Source of the DNA: Castellaniella sp040276085
GTDB lineage: Bacteria > Pseudomonadota > Gammaproteobacteria > Burkholderiales > Burkholderiaceae_B
Reading direction: 5' to 3'
Length of the DNA stretch: 64,000 bases
Assembly: GCF_040276085.1 (NCBI RefSeq)
Contig: NZ_JBELOK010000003.1
Location: 186,001 to 250,000, forward strand
Both the position numbers and the translations under genes were made by a program. How positions within the stretch are numbered: the first letter of the stretch is position 1; each line of letters opens with the position of its first letter. Shown here in pieces: positions 15,189-23,481 of this stretch. The notes beneath the pieces were generated by a model. The model did not search any database. It had not been told where the DNA came from and was given only the letters and a program-made list of their open reading frames with translations.

Positions 15189-17045
15189 ATGCGCAACGAA
15201 GGCGATCATCGACACATCGAGCCTGCGCCATCCCGGGGGCAAACCCCCGAGGCGGTCGCGCGCATGATCCTGGCGGGCTTCGATCGCCATTATTCTCTGT
15301 TTCGCTACAGCGCCCAGCGCGCCAAGTCGCTCTTCGAATCCGCCAACTGGCACGGCATCCAGCAACTCTCGCGCGAACGCATCGAGTACTACGACACGCG
15401 GGTACGCGAATGCGCCAGCACGCTGGGGCAGGCACTGCGCGGCACGACACCGGCTCAAACCGCACCAGATACAGCGCTCACCGCCGACCAGCTCACCTTC
15501 TGGCAGGCAGCCAAGGCCTGCTATATCGGCTTGCTGGCCAGCCATCTGCAGCCCGAATGCGCCGAAACATTTTTCAATTCGGTCTCATGCCGCATCCTGC
15601 ACCGCAGCTATTTCAATAACGATTTTCTATTCGTGCGCCCGGCCATCTCCACCGAATACATCGATGGCCACCTGTCCACCTATCGCTCGTACTATCCTCT
15701 TACCGAAGGCCTGCTGCCTGCCCTTGTGCGCATGGTGGCTGATTTTGGCCTGGCCGCGCCGTATCACGACCTGCCCGCCGACACCCGGCAGCTGGCGTAC
15801 AAGGGCCTGCGTCACCTGCGCCAGACCTTGCCGCGCGGGCTGGGCAAGCGCCTGGCTCCCGACTGCCAGATCCAGGTGCTGAACACGCTGTTCTTTCGCA
15901 ACAAGGGCGCCTACATCGTAGGGCGGGTGCTGAACCAAACCGCCATCCACCCATTTGCCATTGCGCTGCTGCACACGCCATCCGGCCATCTGCAGCTGGA
16001 TGCCCTGCTGCACAGCAGCGATGACCTGAGCACGCTGTTCAGCTTTACACGGGCTTATTTTCTGGTGGACATGGAAGCGCCCGCCGCGTACGTGGATTTC
16101 CTGTCTTCCTTGTTCCCACGCAAGCCCAAGGCCGAGATCTACACCACCATCGGCCTGCAAAAGCAGGGCAAAACGCTGTTCTACCGGGATTTCCTGCACC
16201 ATCTGGCGCACTCCACCGATAACTTCGATTACGCGCCTGGCATTCAGGGGATGGTGATGACGGTATTCAATCAGCCATCCTACCCCTATGTGTTCAAACT
16301 GATCCGGGACCGCATCGCCAAAGAGGGGATGGACGAGCCCACGGTGCGGCGCAAATATCAGATGGTCAAAAAGCACGACCGCGTTGGCCGCATGGCCGAC
16401 ACCTGGGAGTACTCGCTGGTGGCCCTGCCCCGGCAGCGGTTTTCGGCACGCCTGCTGGAAGGCCTGCGCACTGAAGTGCCCAATCTCATCGAAGAAACCG
16501 ACGATCTGGTGGTGCTCAAGCACGTCTACATCGAGCGACGCATGACCCCGCTCAATATCTTTCTTGCCAGCGCCTCGGACACCGCCCTGGAAGCCGCTGT
16601 GCGCCAGTATGGCCAGGCCATCCGCGAGCTGGCGGCGGCCAATATTTTCCCGGGCGACATGCTATACAAAAACTTTGGCGTCACACGCCTGGGCCGGGTG
16701 GTGTTTTACGACTACGACGAGATCCAGCGCATGACCGAAATGCAGTTCCGCCGCATCCCGCCAGCCCCCAACGAAGAAGCCGAACTCTCCAGCGAGCCCT
16801 GGTATCCCGTGGGCGCCAACGATGTGTTTCCCGAGGAATTCGAACACTTTTTACTGGGCGACCCCCGCGTGCGCGCTGCCTTCATGAAACACCACGCCGA
16901 GCTTCTAGAGGCACAATGGTGGCAAGAGTGCCGCACGCGTGCAACCCAGGGCCGCATCGAAGACATTTTCCCCTACGACCCCGCCCGGCGTCTGCAGTCT
17001 CAACCATTAGGGACGTCTAGCCCTGACGCCCCACCGCTGTCATAA
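15189..17045 (+). CDS. aceK: Isocitrate dehydrogenase kinase/phosphatase AceK
   Basis: A 618-residue bifunctional enzyme that phosphorylates isocitrate dehydrogenase to shut it, sending isocitrate into the glyoxylate shunt, and removes the phosphate to reopen the TCA cycle. Family marks include an N-terminal regulatory helical domain (about 1-310), then the kinase-like domain with GMVMTVFNQPSYPYVFKLIRDR (catalytic-lysine region). HDRVGRMADTWEYS and DMLYKNFGVTRLGRVVFYDYDEI (catalytic loop and metal site) follow. ATG 15189 is taken because it sits four bases after the liuA stop; a start at 15153 would overlap liuA. Location is the notable point: in enterobacteria aceK follows aceB and aceA, whereas here it is embedded in a leucine catabolic operon, where acetyl-CoA is the end product. 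Confidence 0.95.
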   Translation: MRNEGDHRHIEPAPSRGQTPEAVARMILAGFDRHYSLFRYSAQRAKSLFESANWHGIQQLSRERIEYYDTRVRECASTLGQALRGTTPAQTAPDTALTADQLTFWQAAKACYIGLLASHLQPECAETFFNSVSCRILHRSYFNNDFLFVRPAISTEYIDGHLSTYRSYYPLTEGLLPALVRMVADFGLAAPYHDLPADTRQLAYKGLRHLRQTLPRGLGKRLAPDCQIQVLNTLFFRNKGAYIVGRVLNQTAIHPFAIALLHTPSGHLQLDALLHSSDDLSTLFSFTRAYFLVDMEAPAAYVDFLSSLFPRKPKAEIYTTIGLQKQGKTLFYRDFLHHLAHSTDNFDYAPGIQGMVMTVFNQPSYPYVFKLIRDRIAKEGMDEPTVRRKYQMVKKHDRVGRMADTWEYSLVALPRQRFSARLLEGLRTEVPNLIEETDDLVVLKHVYIERRMTPLNIFLASASDTALEAAVRQYGQAIRELAAANIFPGDMLYKNFGVTRLGRVVFYDYDEIQRMTEMQFRRIPPAPNEEAELSSEPWYPVGANDVFPEEFEHFLLGDPRVRAAFMKHHAELLEAQWWQECRTRATQGRIEDIFPYDPARRLQSQPLGTSSPDAPPLS

Positions 17046-17061
17046 AGACAAGGAGATCATC

Positions 17062-18243
17062 ATGTCCGATTCCATCGTCATCGTGTCTGCCGCCCGTACC
17101 CCCATGGGAGGCATGATGGGCAGTCTGTCCAGCCTGTCGGCCCACGAGCTCGGCGCCATCGCCATCCGTGCGGCTGTCGAACGCGCCGGAATTGCCGGAG
17201 ACGCCGTCCAGGAAGTCATCATGGGTAACGTGCTGCAAGCCGGCCAAGGCCAGGCGCCAGCACGCCAGGCCGCCATCGAGGCCGGCCTGCCCAAAAGCGT
17301 GCCGTGCAGCACGCTGCACAAGGTGTGCGGCTCGGGCCTCAAGGCCGTGATGCTGGCGCACGATATCATCAAGGCAGAATCCGCTGATGTGGTGGTGGCC
17401 GGCGGCCAGGAAAGCATGAGCAACGCGCCGTACCTGCTGCTGCGCGGGCGCCAGGGCTATCGCTACGGGCACTCCACGGTATACGACCACATGGCCCTGG
17501 ACGGCCTGGAAGACGCCTACCAGCGCGGCACCGCCATGGGCGTGTTTGCCGAAGACTGCGTCTCCAAATATCACTTTACCCGCGAAGAACAGGACGCCTT
17601 CTCGCTCGAATCCCTGAAACGCGCACGCAAAGCCAACGAAGACGGCACCTTCGGCTGGGAGATCACACCCGTCACCATCAAAGGGCGCAAGGGCGATACC
17701 GTTGTGGACAAGGACGAGGGCCCCTTCAAGGCCGTCCCCGAAAAAATCCCCACCCTTAAACCGGCCTTCAAAAAAGACGGCACAGTCACCGCGGCCAACT
17801 CTTCGTCCATCTCGGACGGCGCATCCGCCCTGGTGGTAATGCGTGCTTCCACCGCACAGGCACTGGGTTCCAAGCCCCTGGCCCGCATTGTGGCGCACAC
17901 CCAGCACGCCCAAGAACCGCAGTGGTTCACCACCGCCCCGGTGGGCGCCATCCAGAAGCTGTTGGCCAAAACCGGCTGGAAAGCCGAAGACGTCGATCTC
18001 TACGAGATCAACGAAGCCTTCGCCGTGGTCACCATGGCCGCCATGAAAGAGCTCAACCTGCCGCATGATCGCGTCAATATCCACGGCGGCGCCACAGCAT
18101 TGGGCCACCCCATCGGGGCGTCAGGCGCCCGTCTGCTCACCACGCTGATCGGCGCACTGCGCAAAACCGGGGGCAAACGCGGGATTGCCTCTCTGTGCAT
18201 CGGCGGCGGCGAGGCCGTCGCACTTGCCATCGAAATGCTGTAA
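17062..18243 (+). CDS. atoB: Acetyl-CoA C-acetyltransferase (thiolase)
   Basis: A 393-residue thiolase that interconverts acetoacetyl-CoA and two acetyl-CoA. The active-site nucleophile is Cys89 in LHKVCGSGLKAV. The C-terminal NIHGGATALGHPIGASGAR carries the catalytic histidine, and the second cysteine is in SLCIGGGEAVAL. Length and motif spacing fit degradative acetoacetyl-CoA thiolases. It lies 16 bases after aceK behind AAGGAGA and 14 bases before liuB. In leucine breakdown it would convert acetoacetyl-CoA, formed from acetoacetate, into two acetyl-CoA, closing the pathway. The exact chain-length specificity cannot be fixed from the sequence. Confidence 0.92.
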   Translation: MSDSIVIVSAARTPMGGMMGSLSSLSAHELGAIAIRAAVERAGIAGDAVQEVIMGNVLQAGQGQAPARQAAIEAGLPKSVPCSTLHKVCGSGLKAVMLAHDIIKAESADVVVAGGQESMSNAPYLLLRGRQGYRYGHSTVYDHMALDGLEDAYQRGTAMGVFAEDCVSKYHFTREEQDAFSLESLKRARKANEDGTFGWEITPVTIKGRKGDTVVDKDEGPFKAVPEKIPTLKPAFKKDGTVTAANSSSISDGASALVVMRASTAQALGSKPLARIVAHTQHAQEPQWFTTAPVGAIQKLLAKTGWKAEDVDLYEINEAFAVVTMAAMKELNLPHDRVNIHGGATALGHPIGASGARLLTTLIGALRKTGGKRGIASLCIGGGEAVALAIEML

Positions 18244-18257
18244 CACAGGAAACCGTC

Positions 18258-19859
18258 ATGCCCGTCATCGAATCCCGCATCAACCCGCGCTCACAGGATT
18301 TCCAGGACAATGCCCGCGCCATGCGGGCGCAAACCCAGGATCTGCAAGCGCAGATTACACACACGGCCCAAGGCGGTAGTGAATCCGCCCGTGCGCGGCA
18401 CCTGAGCCGCGGCAAACTGCTGCCCAGAGAACGCGTCGAACGGCTACTCGATCCTGGCACCCCGTTTCTCGAGCTCTCGCCGATGGCGGCGCATGACGTT
18501 TACAACAATGCTTCACCCGGCGCCGGCCTGATCACCGGCATCGGCCGCATCAGTGGCACCGAATGCGTCATTGTGTGCAATGACGCCACGGTAAAGGGGG
18601 GTACCTACTACCCGCTGACCGTCAAAAAACATTTGCGCGCGCAAGAGATCGCACAACAAAACCACCTGCCCTGCGTGTATCTGGTGGATTCGGGCGGGGC
18701 CAACCTGCCCAACCAGGACGAAGTCTTTCCCGATCGCGACCACTTTGGGCGTATTTTCTATAACCAGGCAGTGATGTCCTCGATGGGCATTGCCCAGCTG
18801 GCGGTGGTGATGGGCTCGTGCACGGCGGGTGGCGCCTACGTGCCCGCCATGAGCGACGAATCCATCATCGTGCGCAATCAGGGCACGATATTTTTGGGTG
18901 GCCCGCCTCTGGTCAAGGCCGCCACAGGAGAAGAAGTCTCCGCCGAAGACCTGGGTGGCGGCGATGTGCACACGCGATTGTCGGGGGTGGCCGACCACCT
19001 GGCCGAAAACGACACCCACGCGCTGCGCCTGGCCCGTGACGCCGTGGCGCGTCTCAACCTGCCCGCCGCAGCACAGCCAGAGGCCTGGTCCGAGCCACTG
19101 TACGATGCGGCCGAACTCGATGGCATCATCCCGCAAGACACCCGCAAGCCTTACGACGTGCGTGAAGTCATTGCGCGCATCGTGGATGGCTCTGAGTTTG
19201 AAGAATTCAAGGCGCGCTTTGGCACCACATTGGTTACCGGCTTTGCCAGAATCTACGGCATGCCCGTGGGCATCATTGCCAATAACGGCATCCTTTTTTC
19301 AGAGGCCGCACAAAAAGGCACGCACTTTATCGAGCTTTGCTGCCAACGCAACATCCCGCTGGTTTTTCTGCAAAACATCAGCGGCTTCATGGTGGGCCGC
19401 AAATACGAAAACGAAGGCATTGCACGCCACGGCGCCAAGATGGTAACCGCGGTCTCCACCGCCTCGGTGCCCAAATTCACTGTCCTCATCGGGGGCTCTT
19501 TTGGTGCAGGCAACTACGGCATGTGCGGCCGCGCCTTTGGCCCGCGATTGCTGTTTTTGTGGCCCAATGCCCGCATTTCCGTCATGGGTGGCGAGCAGGC
19601 CGCCAGCGTGCTGGCCACGGTCAAGCGCGACAACATCGAGCGCAAGGGCGGCCAATGGTCGGCACAAGAAGAAGACGCTTTCAAGGCACCCATTCGGGCG
19701 CAATACGAGCACGAAGGCCACCCCTACTATTCCACGGCCCGTCTGTGGGATGACGGGATCATTGCGCCATCAGACACCCGCCGCGTCCTGGGCCTTGGCC
19801 TGGCGGCTGCGCGCCACGCCCCTGCCGAAGCCACCCGCTTTGGCGTGTTCAGAATGTAA
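18258..19859 (+). CDS. liuB: 3-methylcrotonyl-CoA carboxylase beta subunit (carboxyltransferase)
   Basis: A 533-residue carboxyltransferase subunit that moves CO2 from carboxybiotin to 3-methylcrotonyl-CoA, making 3-methylglutaconyl-CoA. It has the duplicated crotonase-like halves of biotin-dependent carboxyltransferases. The N-terminal half contains GSCTAGGAYVPAMSDESIIV and GPPLVKAATGEEVSAEDLGG. The C-terminal half contains ISGFMVGRKYENEGIARHGAKM and GSFGAGNYGMCGRAFGPR. The GFMVG...GIARHGAKM pattern separates it from propionyl-CoA and acetyl-CoA carboxylases. ATG 18258 has an AGGA box seven bases upstream, and liuD follows ten bases after its stop, so the two subunits are co-expressed. Confidence 0.95.
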   Translation: MPVIESRINPRSQDFQDNARAMRAQTQDLQAQITHTAQGGSESARARHLSRGKLLPRERVERLLDPGTPFLELSPMAAHDVYNNASPGAGLITGIGRISGTECVIVCNDATVKGGTYYPLTVKKHLRAQEIAQQNHLPCVYLVDSGGANLPNQDEVFPDRDHFGRIFYNQAVMSSMGIAQLAVVMGSCTAGGAYVPAMSDESIIVRNQGTIFLGGPPLVKAATGEEVSAEDLGGGDVHTRLSGVADHLAENDTHALRLARDAVARLNLPAAAQPEAWSEPLYDAAELDGIIPQDTRKPYDVREVIARIVDGSEFEEFKARFGTTLVTGFARIYGMPVGIIANNGILFSEAAQKGTHFIELCCQRNIPLVFLQNISGFMVGRKYENEGIARHGAKMVTAVSTASVPKFTVLIGGSFGAGNYGMCGRAFGPRLLFLWPNARISVMGGEQAASVLATVKRDNIERKGGQWSAQEEDAFKAPIRAQYEHEGHPYYSTARLWDDGIIAPSDTRRVLGLGLAAARHAPAEATRFGVFRM

Positions 19860-19869
19860 GGAAGCCCCC

Positions 19870-21894
19870 ATGTTCGATACTCTTTTGATCGCCAACCGTG
19901 GCGAAATCGCCTGCCGTATTGCCGCCACTGCCCGCAAGATGGGGATCCGCACCATTGCCGTGTATTCAGAGGCCGATGCCCAGGCACGCCACGTCCAGGC
20001 CTGTGACGAGGCCATCCTGATCGGCGGCCCCGAGCCCAAAGACAGTTATCTGCGCGCCGACGTCATCCTCGAAGCGGCCCGTCGCTCAGGCGCACAGGCC
20101 ATCCACCCGGGCTACGGGTTTTTATCTGAAAACGCCCCCTTTGCCCAGGCATGTGGCGATGCAGGGCTGGTGTTTATTGGCCCGCCGGCGCAGTCCATTG
20201 CGGCCATGGGCAGCAAATCGGCCGCCAAGGCCCTGATGGACAAGGCCCATGTGCCCCTGGTGCCCGGCTATTATGGCGATCGACAAGAAGCCGTCTTCTT
20301 GCAAGAACAAGCGCGCAAGATCGGCTATCCCGTGCTCATCAAGGCCAGTGCGGGCGGGGGCGGAAAAGGCATGCGCATCGTCGAAAGCGACGACGCCTTT
20401 GCCGCCGCCCTGGCCTCCTGCCAACGCGAGGCCGCCAGCAGTTTTGGCAACCCCCAGGTGTTGGTCGAGCGCTACTTGCAAAAACCGCGCCACATCGAGA
20501 TCCAGGTCTTTGCCGACCAACACGGGCAGTGTGTCTACCTCTTTGAGCGCGACTGCTCGGTGCAGCGGCGCTTTCAGAAAGTAATCGAAGAAGCTCCGGC
20601 ACCCGGGATGACGCCCGAACGCCGCGCGGCCATGGGCCAGGCAGCGGTGGCCGCTGCCCAGGCGGTGGGCTACGTGGGGGCGGGCACGGTCGAGTTCATC
20701 GCCGAGCCCGACGGGCAGTTTTATTTCATGGAAATGAACACCCGCCTGCAGGTTGAGCATCCCGTCACCGAAGCCATCACCGGCGAAGACCTGGTGGAGT
20801 GGCAGCTGCGGGTGGCCGCCGGCCAGCCACTGCCGCGCACCCAGGATCAACTGGCCATTCACGGCCACGCCATCGAAGCCCGCATCTATGCCGAAAACCC
20901 GGACAAGGACTTTCTGCCCAGCATCGGCCACCTGGACGTGCTGCGCTGGCCAGACCACGCTGCGTTCAAGGTTGCTCCGGTGCGGGTGGATGGCGGTGTG
21001 CGCGAGGGGGACACCATCTCTCCCTATTACGACCCCATGATCGCCAAGCTCATTGTGCACGGCCAAGATCGTGAAGAAGCCCGACGATGCATGATCAAGG
21101 CGCTGGCACAGGTACGCGCCACAGGGCTGCACACCAATATTGCGTTTCTGGGGCGCCTGATGGACAACCCGGCCTTTGTCTCAGCCGATCTCGACACCGG
21201 TTTGATCCCGCGTGAACATGATCATCTTTTCCCCGCGGCACAGGCCACCCCAGATACCGTACTGGCACTGGCCGCTGCCATGGTGCTGCAAGCCAGCGGG
21301 CTGACGCAGCCCAAGGCCTGCCTGCCACAGGGCAACACCGGCAGCCCCTGGCAACAGGCGGATGGCTGGCGGGTAGGAGACACGTACCAGCGCACCCTGG
21401 TGTTTCAGACCCCACTGGGCGAGCGCACCGTGCAATTGCAACGCCAGGGGCTTCAATGGACACTGGCACTGGACGGGCATCCACCAGAGGCACTGGTCTG
21501 GCAAGCGGGCGACACCTGCGGGCAGCTGCAAATCCGCCTGGGTACGCAAGCAAGCCGGGCCGACACGCATGCATTGGGCGCGCGCCTGGATATTTTTGCC
21601 AACGGACAGCGCCATACGCTTATCTGGCAAGATCCCATCGCACTGGCCACCGGCCAGGCCGATGAGGGGCACAGTGGCGGCCTGACGGCTCCTATGCCCG
21701 GCAAAATCCTGTCGGTTTCCGTGGTTCGGGGCGATCACGTCAAACACGGCCAGGCATTGGTGGTGATGGAAGCCATGAAGATGGAGCACACCATCGAAGC
21801 CCCCCATGATGGCGTGGTGCAAGAGGTGTTCTATGCGGTGGGTGATCAGGTGAGCGATGGTGTTACCCTGATTGCGCTGGAGGCAGACCAATAA
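19870..21894 (+). CDS. liuD: 3-methylcrotonyl-CoA carboxylase alpha subunit (biotin carboxylase and biotin carrier)
   Basis: This 674-residue subunit carboxylates its own biotin with ATP and bicarbonate and passes the CO2 to LiuB. Domain order: biotin carboxylase (about 1-445) with LIANRGEIACRI at the start, the glycine-rich ATP lid KASAGGGGKGMR, and EMNTRLQVEHPVTE. A BT-like linker domain follows, then a C-terminal biotinyl domain with EAMKMEH, where Lys637 carries biotin. An upstream in-frame extension to 19501 only overlaps liuB in another frame, so ATG 19870 is used. The operon ends here without 3-methylglutaconyl-CoA hydratase or HMG-CoA lyase genes, which must lie elsewhere. Confidence 0.95.
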   Translation: MFDTLLIANRGEIACRIAATARKMGIRTIAVYSEADAQARHVQACDEAILIGGPEPKDSYLRADVILEAARRSGAQAIHPGYGFLSENAPFAQACGDAGLVFIGPPAQSIAAMGSKSAAKALMDKAHVPLVPGYYGDRQEAVFLQEQARKIGYPVLIKASAGGGGKGMRIVESDDAFAAALASCQREAASSFGNPQVLVERYLQKPRHIEIQVFADQHGQCVYLFERDCSVQRRFQKVIEEAPAPGMTPERRAAMGQAAVAAAQAVGYVGAGTVEFIAEPDGQFYFMEMNTRLQVEHPVTEAITGEDLVEWQLRVAAGQPLPRTQDQLAIHGHAIEARIYAENPDKDFLPSIGHLDVLRWPDHAAFKVAPVRVDGGVREGDTISPYYDPMIAKLIVHGQDREEARRCMIKALAQVRATGLHTNIAFLGRLMDNPAFVSADLDTGLIPREHDHLFPAAQATPDTVLALAAAMVLQASGLTQPKACLPQGNTGSPWQQADGWRVGDTYQRTLVFQTPLGERTVQLQRQGLQWTLALDGHPPEALVWQAGDTCGQLQIRLGTQASRADTHALGARLDIFANGQRHTLIWQDPIALATGQADEGHSGGLTAPMPGKILSVSVVRGDHVKHGQALVVMEAMKMEHTIEAPHDGVVQEVFYAVGDQVSDGVTLIALEADQ

Positions 21895-21932
21895 GCCAAG
21901 TACACTAGAGGCAACTTGTTCTCTCTCGCGCC

Positions 21933-22400
21933 ATGTACGATATTTTGGTTTATTTGTTCGAAAACTACTACACGCCTCAATCTTGCCCCCGGGCAGAGAT
22001 TCTGGCCAGCAAGCTTGCGGCTGTAGGATTCGAACACGACGACATCAATGACGCCCTCAACTGGCTGCGCAGCCTGGCCAGCTCCACCGAGCGCTGCCTG
22101 CCGCTGGCACTGCCCGAGGGTCCGCACCCGGCGGCCACGCGTATCTATACCTCCAACGAATACGCAGCCCTGGGCTCCGAAGCCATCGGTTTCATCACCT
22201 TCCTCGAGCTCTCGGGCAGCCTGCCGCCTGCGCTGCGCGAAATCCTCATCGAAACCGCCCAAGAAGCCGACAGCTTCCCGCTGTCGCTCTCCGAAATCAA
22301 AGTGCTGGCCCTGATGGTGCTCTGGAGCCAGGAGGCCGAAGTCGACCACCTGGTGTTCGAAGAACTCCTGGCCGACGACGACAACCGGCTCTCGCACTAA
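21933..22400 (+). CDS. smg: Smg family protein (DUF494)
   Basis: A 155-residue cytoplasmic protein of the Smg/DUF494 family. It begins MYDILVYLFENYYTPQSCP and continues LASKLAAVGFEHDDINDALNWL, matching the family along its whole length. Its molecular role is unknown. In many proteobacteria smg lies between dprA and a type IA topoisomerase gene. Here gluQ separates it from the topoisomerase gene, and no dprA is present upstream, where the liu operon sits instead. It overlaps nothing, and gluQ starts only four bases after its stop, so the two are probably co-transcribed. Confidence 0.92.
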   Translation: MYDILVYLFENYYTPQSCPRAEILASKLAAVGFEHDDINDALNWLRSLASSTERCLPLALPEGPHPAATRIYTSNEYAALGSEAIGFITFLELSGSLPPALREILIETAQEADSFPLSLSEIKVLALMVLWSQEAEVDHLVFEELLADDDNRLSH

Positions 22401-22404
22401 GCCC

Positions 22405-23298
22405 ATGACGCCCACCTATGTGGGGCGTTTTGCACCCAGCCCCAGTGGTCCGCTGCACGCAGGATCTTTGGTAAGCGCCCTGGCCAGCTATCTGGATGCC
22501 CGCGCACACCATGGCCGCTGGCTGGTGCGCATCGAAGACATCGACGAGCCGCGCACCGAGCCGGGCGCAGACCACTTCATCCTGCACCAGTTGCAGGCAC
22601 TGGGCATGCAGCCAGACGCGCCTGTGGTGTGGCAAACACACCGCAAGGCCCTGTACGCCCGCGCGTTTCAGGCCTTGCAAGAAAACGCGCGAGTGTACCC
22701 CTGCTACTGCACCCGGCGGCAACGCCCGCCCGGTCCCTATCCGGGCACCTGCCGGCCACAGAAGGCCTCAGGGCAGCATCCGCAGGCAGTCGGCATGGCA
22801 GGCACCCCTACCCAGCGGCCCGGCAAGCACGCGCCCGCCTGGCGTTTTCTGCTTGACCCTCAAATAGAAACATTTACTGATCGCTGGGCAGGCCCGCAGT
22901 CTCAGGATGTCAGCCGCGAGGTGGGAGACTTCATTGTGCGACGGGCCGACGGCTTATGGGCATACCAGCTGGCGGTTGTGGTGGACGATGCCGAGCAAGG
23001 GGTTACCCATGTCGTGCGCGGCGCCGATCTGCTGGGCTCAAGCGGCTGTCAGGCCCAACTGGCACGGGCCTTGCAGCTACCCTGCCTTCAGTGGCTGCAC
23101 GTTCCGCTGGTGCTGGATGCCCAGGGCCGCAAGTTATCCAAGCACAATCACGCACCGGCATTAAACCTGGATACCCCGCTGGACACCCTGCAACAGGCCT
23201 GGGTTACCCTCGGGTTCGCGCCGGTGGATTGCCACACACTGACAGGCTTCTGGCCCCTGGCAACCGAGCACTGGGCGCGACGCTTTGCCGCAGTTTGA
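22405..23298 (+). CDS. gluQ: Glutamyl-Q tRNA(Asp) synthetase
   Basis: The 297-residue enzyme attaches glutamate to the queuosine base at the wobble position of tRNA-Asp, a tRNA modification made after transcription. It resembles the catalytic half of glutamyl-tRNA synthetase but lacks the anticodon-binding domain, which explains the short length. Visible marks are the class I motif FAPSPSGPLHAGSLVSALAS near the start, the zinc-binding YPCYCTRRQR with a later GTCR, and the KMSKS-like loop RKLSKHNHAP. It follows smg by four bases. A 183-base gap follows before the topoisomerase gene. No queuosine synthesis genes are in the window. Confidence 0.92.
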   Translation: MTPTYVGRFAPSPSGPLHAGSLVSALASYLDARAHHGRWLVRIEDIDEPRTEPGADHFILHQLQALGMQPDAPVVWQTHRKALYARAFQALQENARVYPCYCTRRQRPPGPYPGTCRPQKASGQHPQAVGMAGTPTQRPGKHAPAWRFLLDPQIETFTDRWAGPQSQDVSREVGDFIVRRADGLWAYQLAVVVDDAEQGVTHVVRGADLLGSSGCQAQLARALQLPCLQWLHVPLVLDAQGRKLSKHNHAPALNLDTPLDTLQQAWVTLGFAPVDCHTLTGFWPLATEHWARRFAAV

Positions 23299-23481
23299 TA
23301 TATTTGATCCACCCGCACGAGCACCCCGCCGGTGGCAGGCACACCCTGGCCCCAAGCCATTTTGCAGCACTTTCCGGCACACAGGCCCGGTACCGGGGAC
23401 GAGACGGAAACTTGCATGCTGCGGTAGCCCCTCGTATGATCCGCGCTATTGTGGTTGCAAAACGGCCACCAATGGAACCCC

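Noticed and set aside
19501..21894. Longer version of liuD starting inside liuB
   Set aside because: The first 123 codons are an out-of-frame reading of liuB; the biotin-carboxylase start MFDTLLIANRGE is at 19870.
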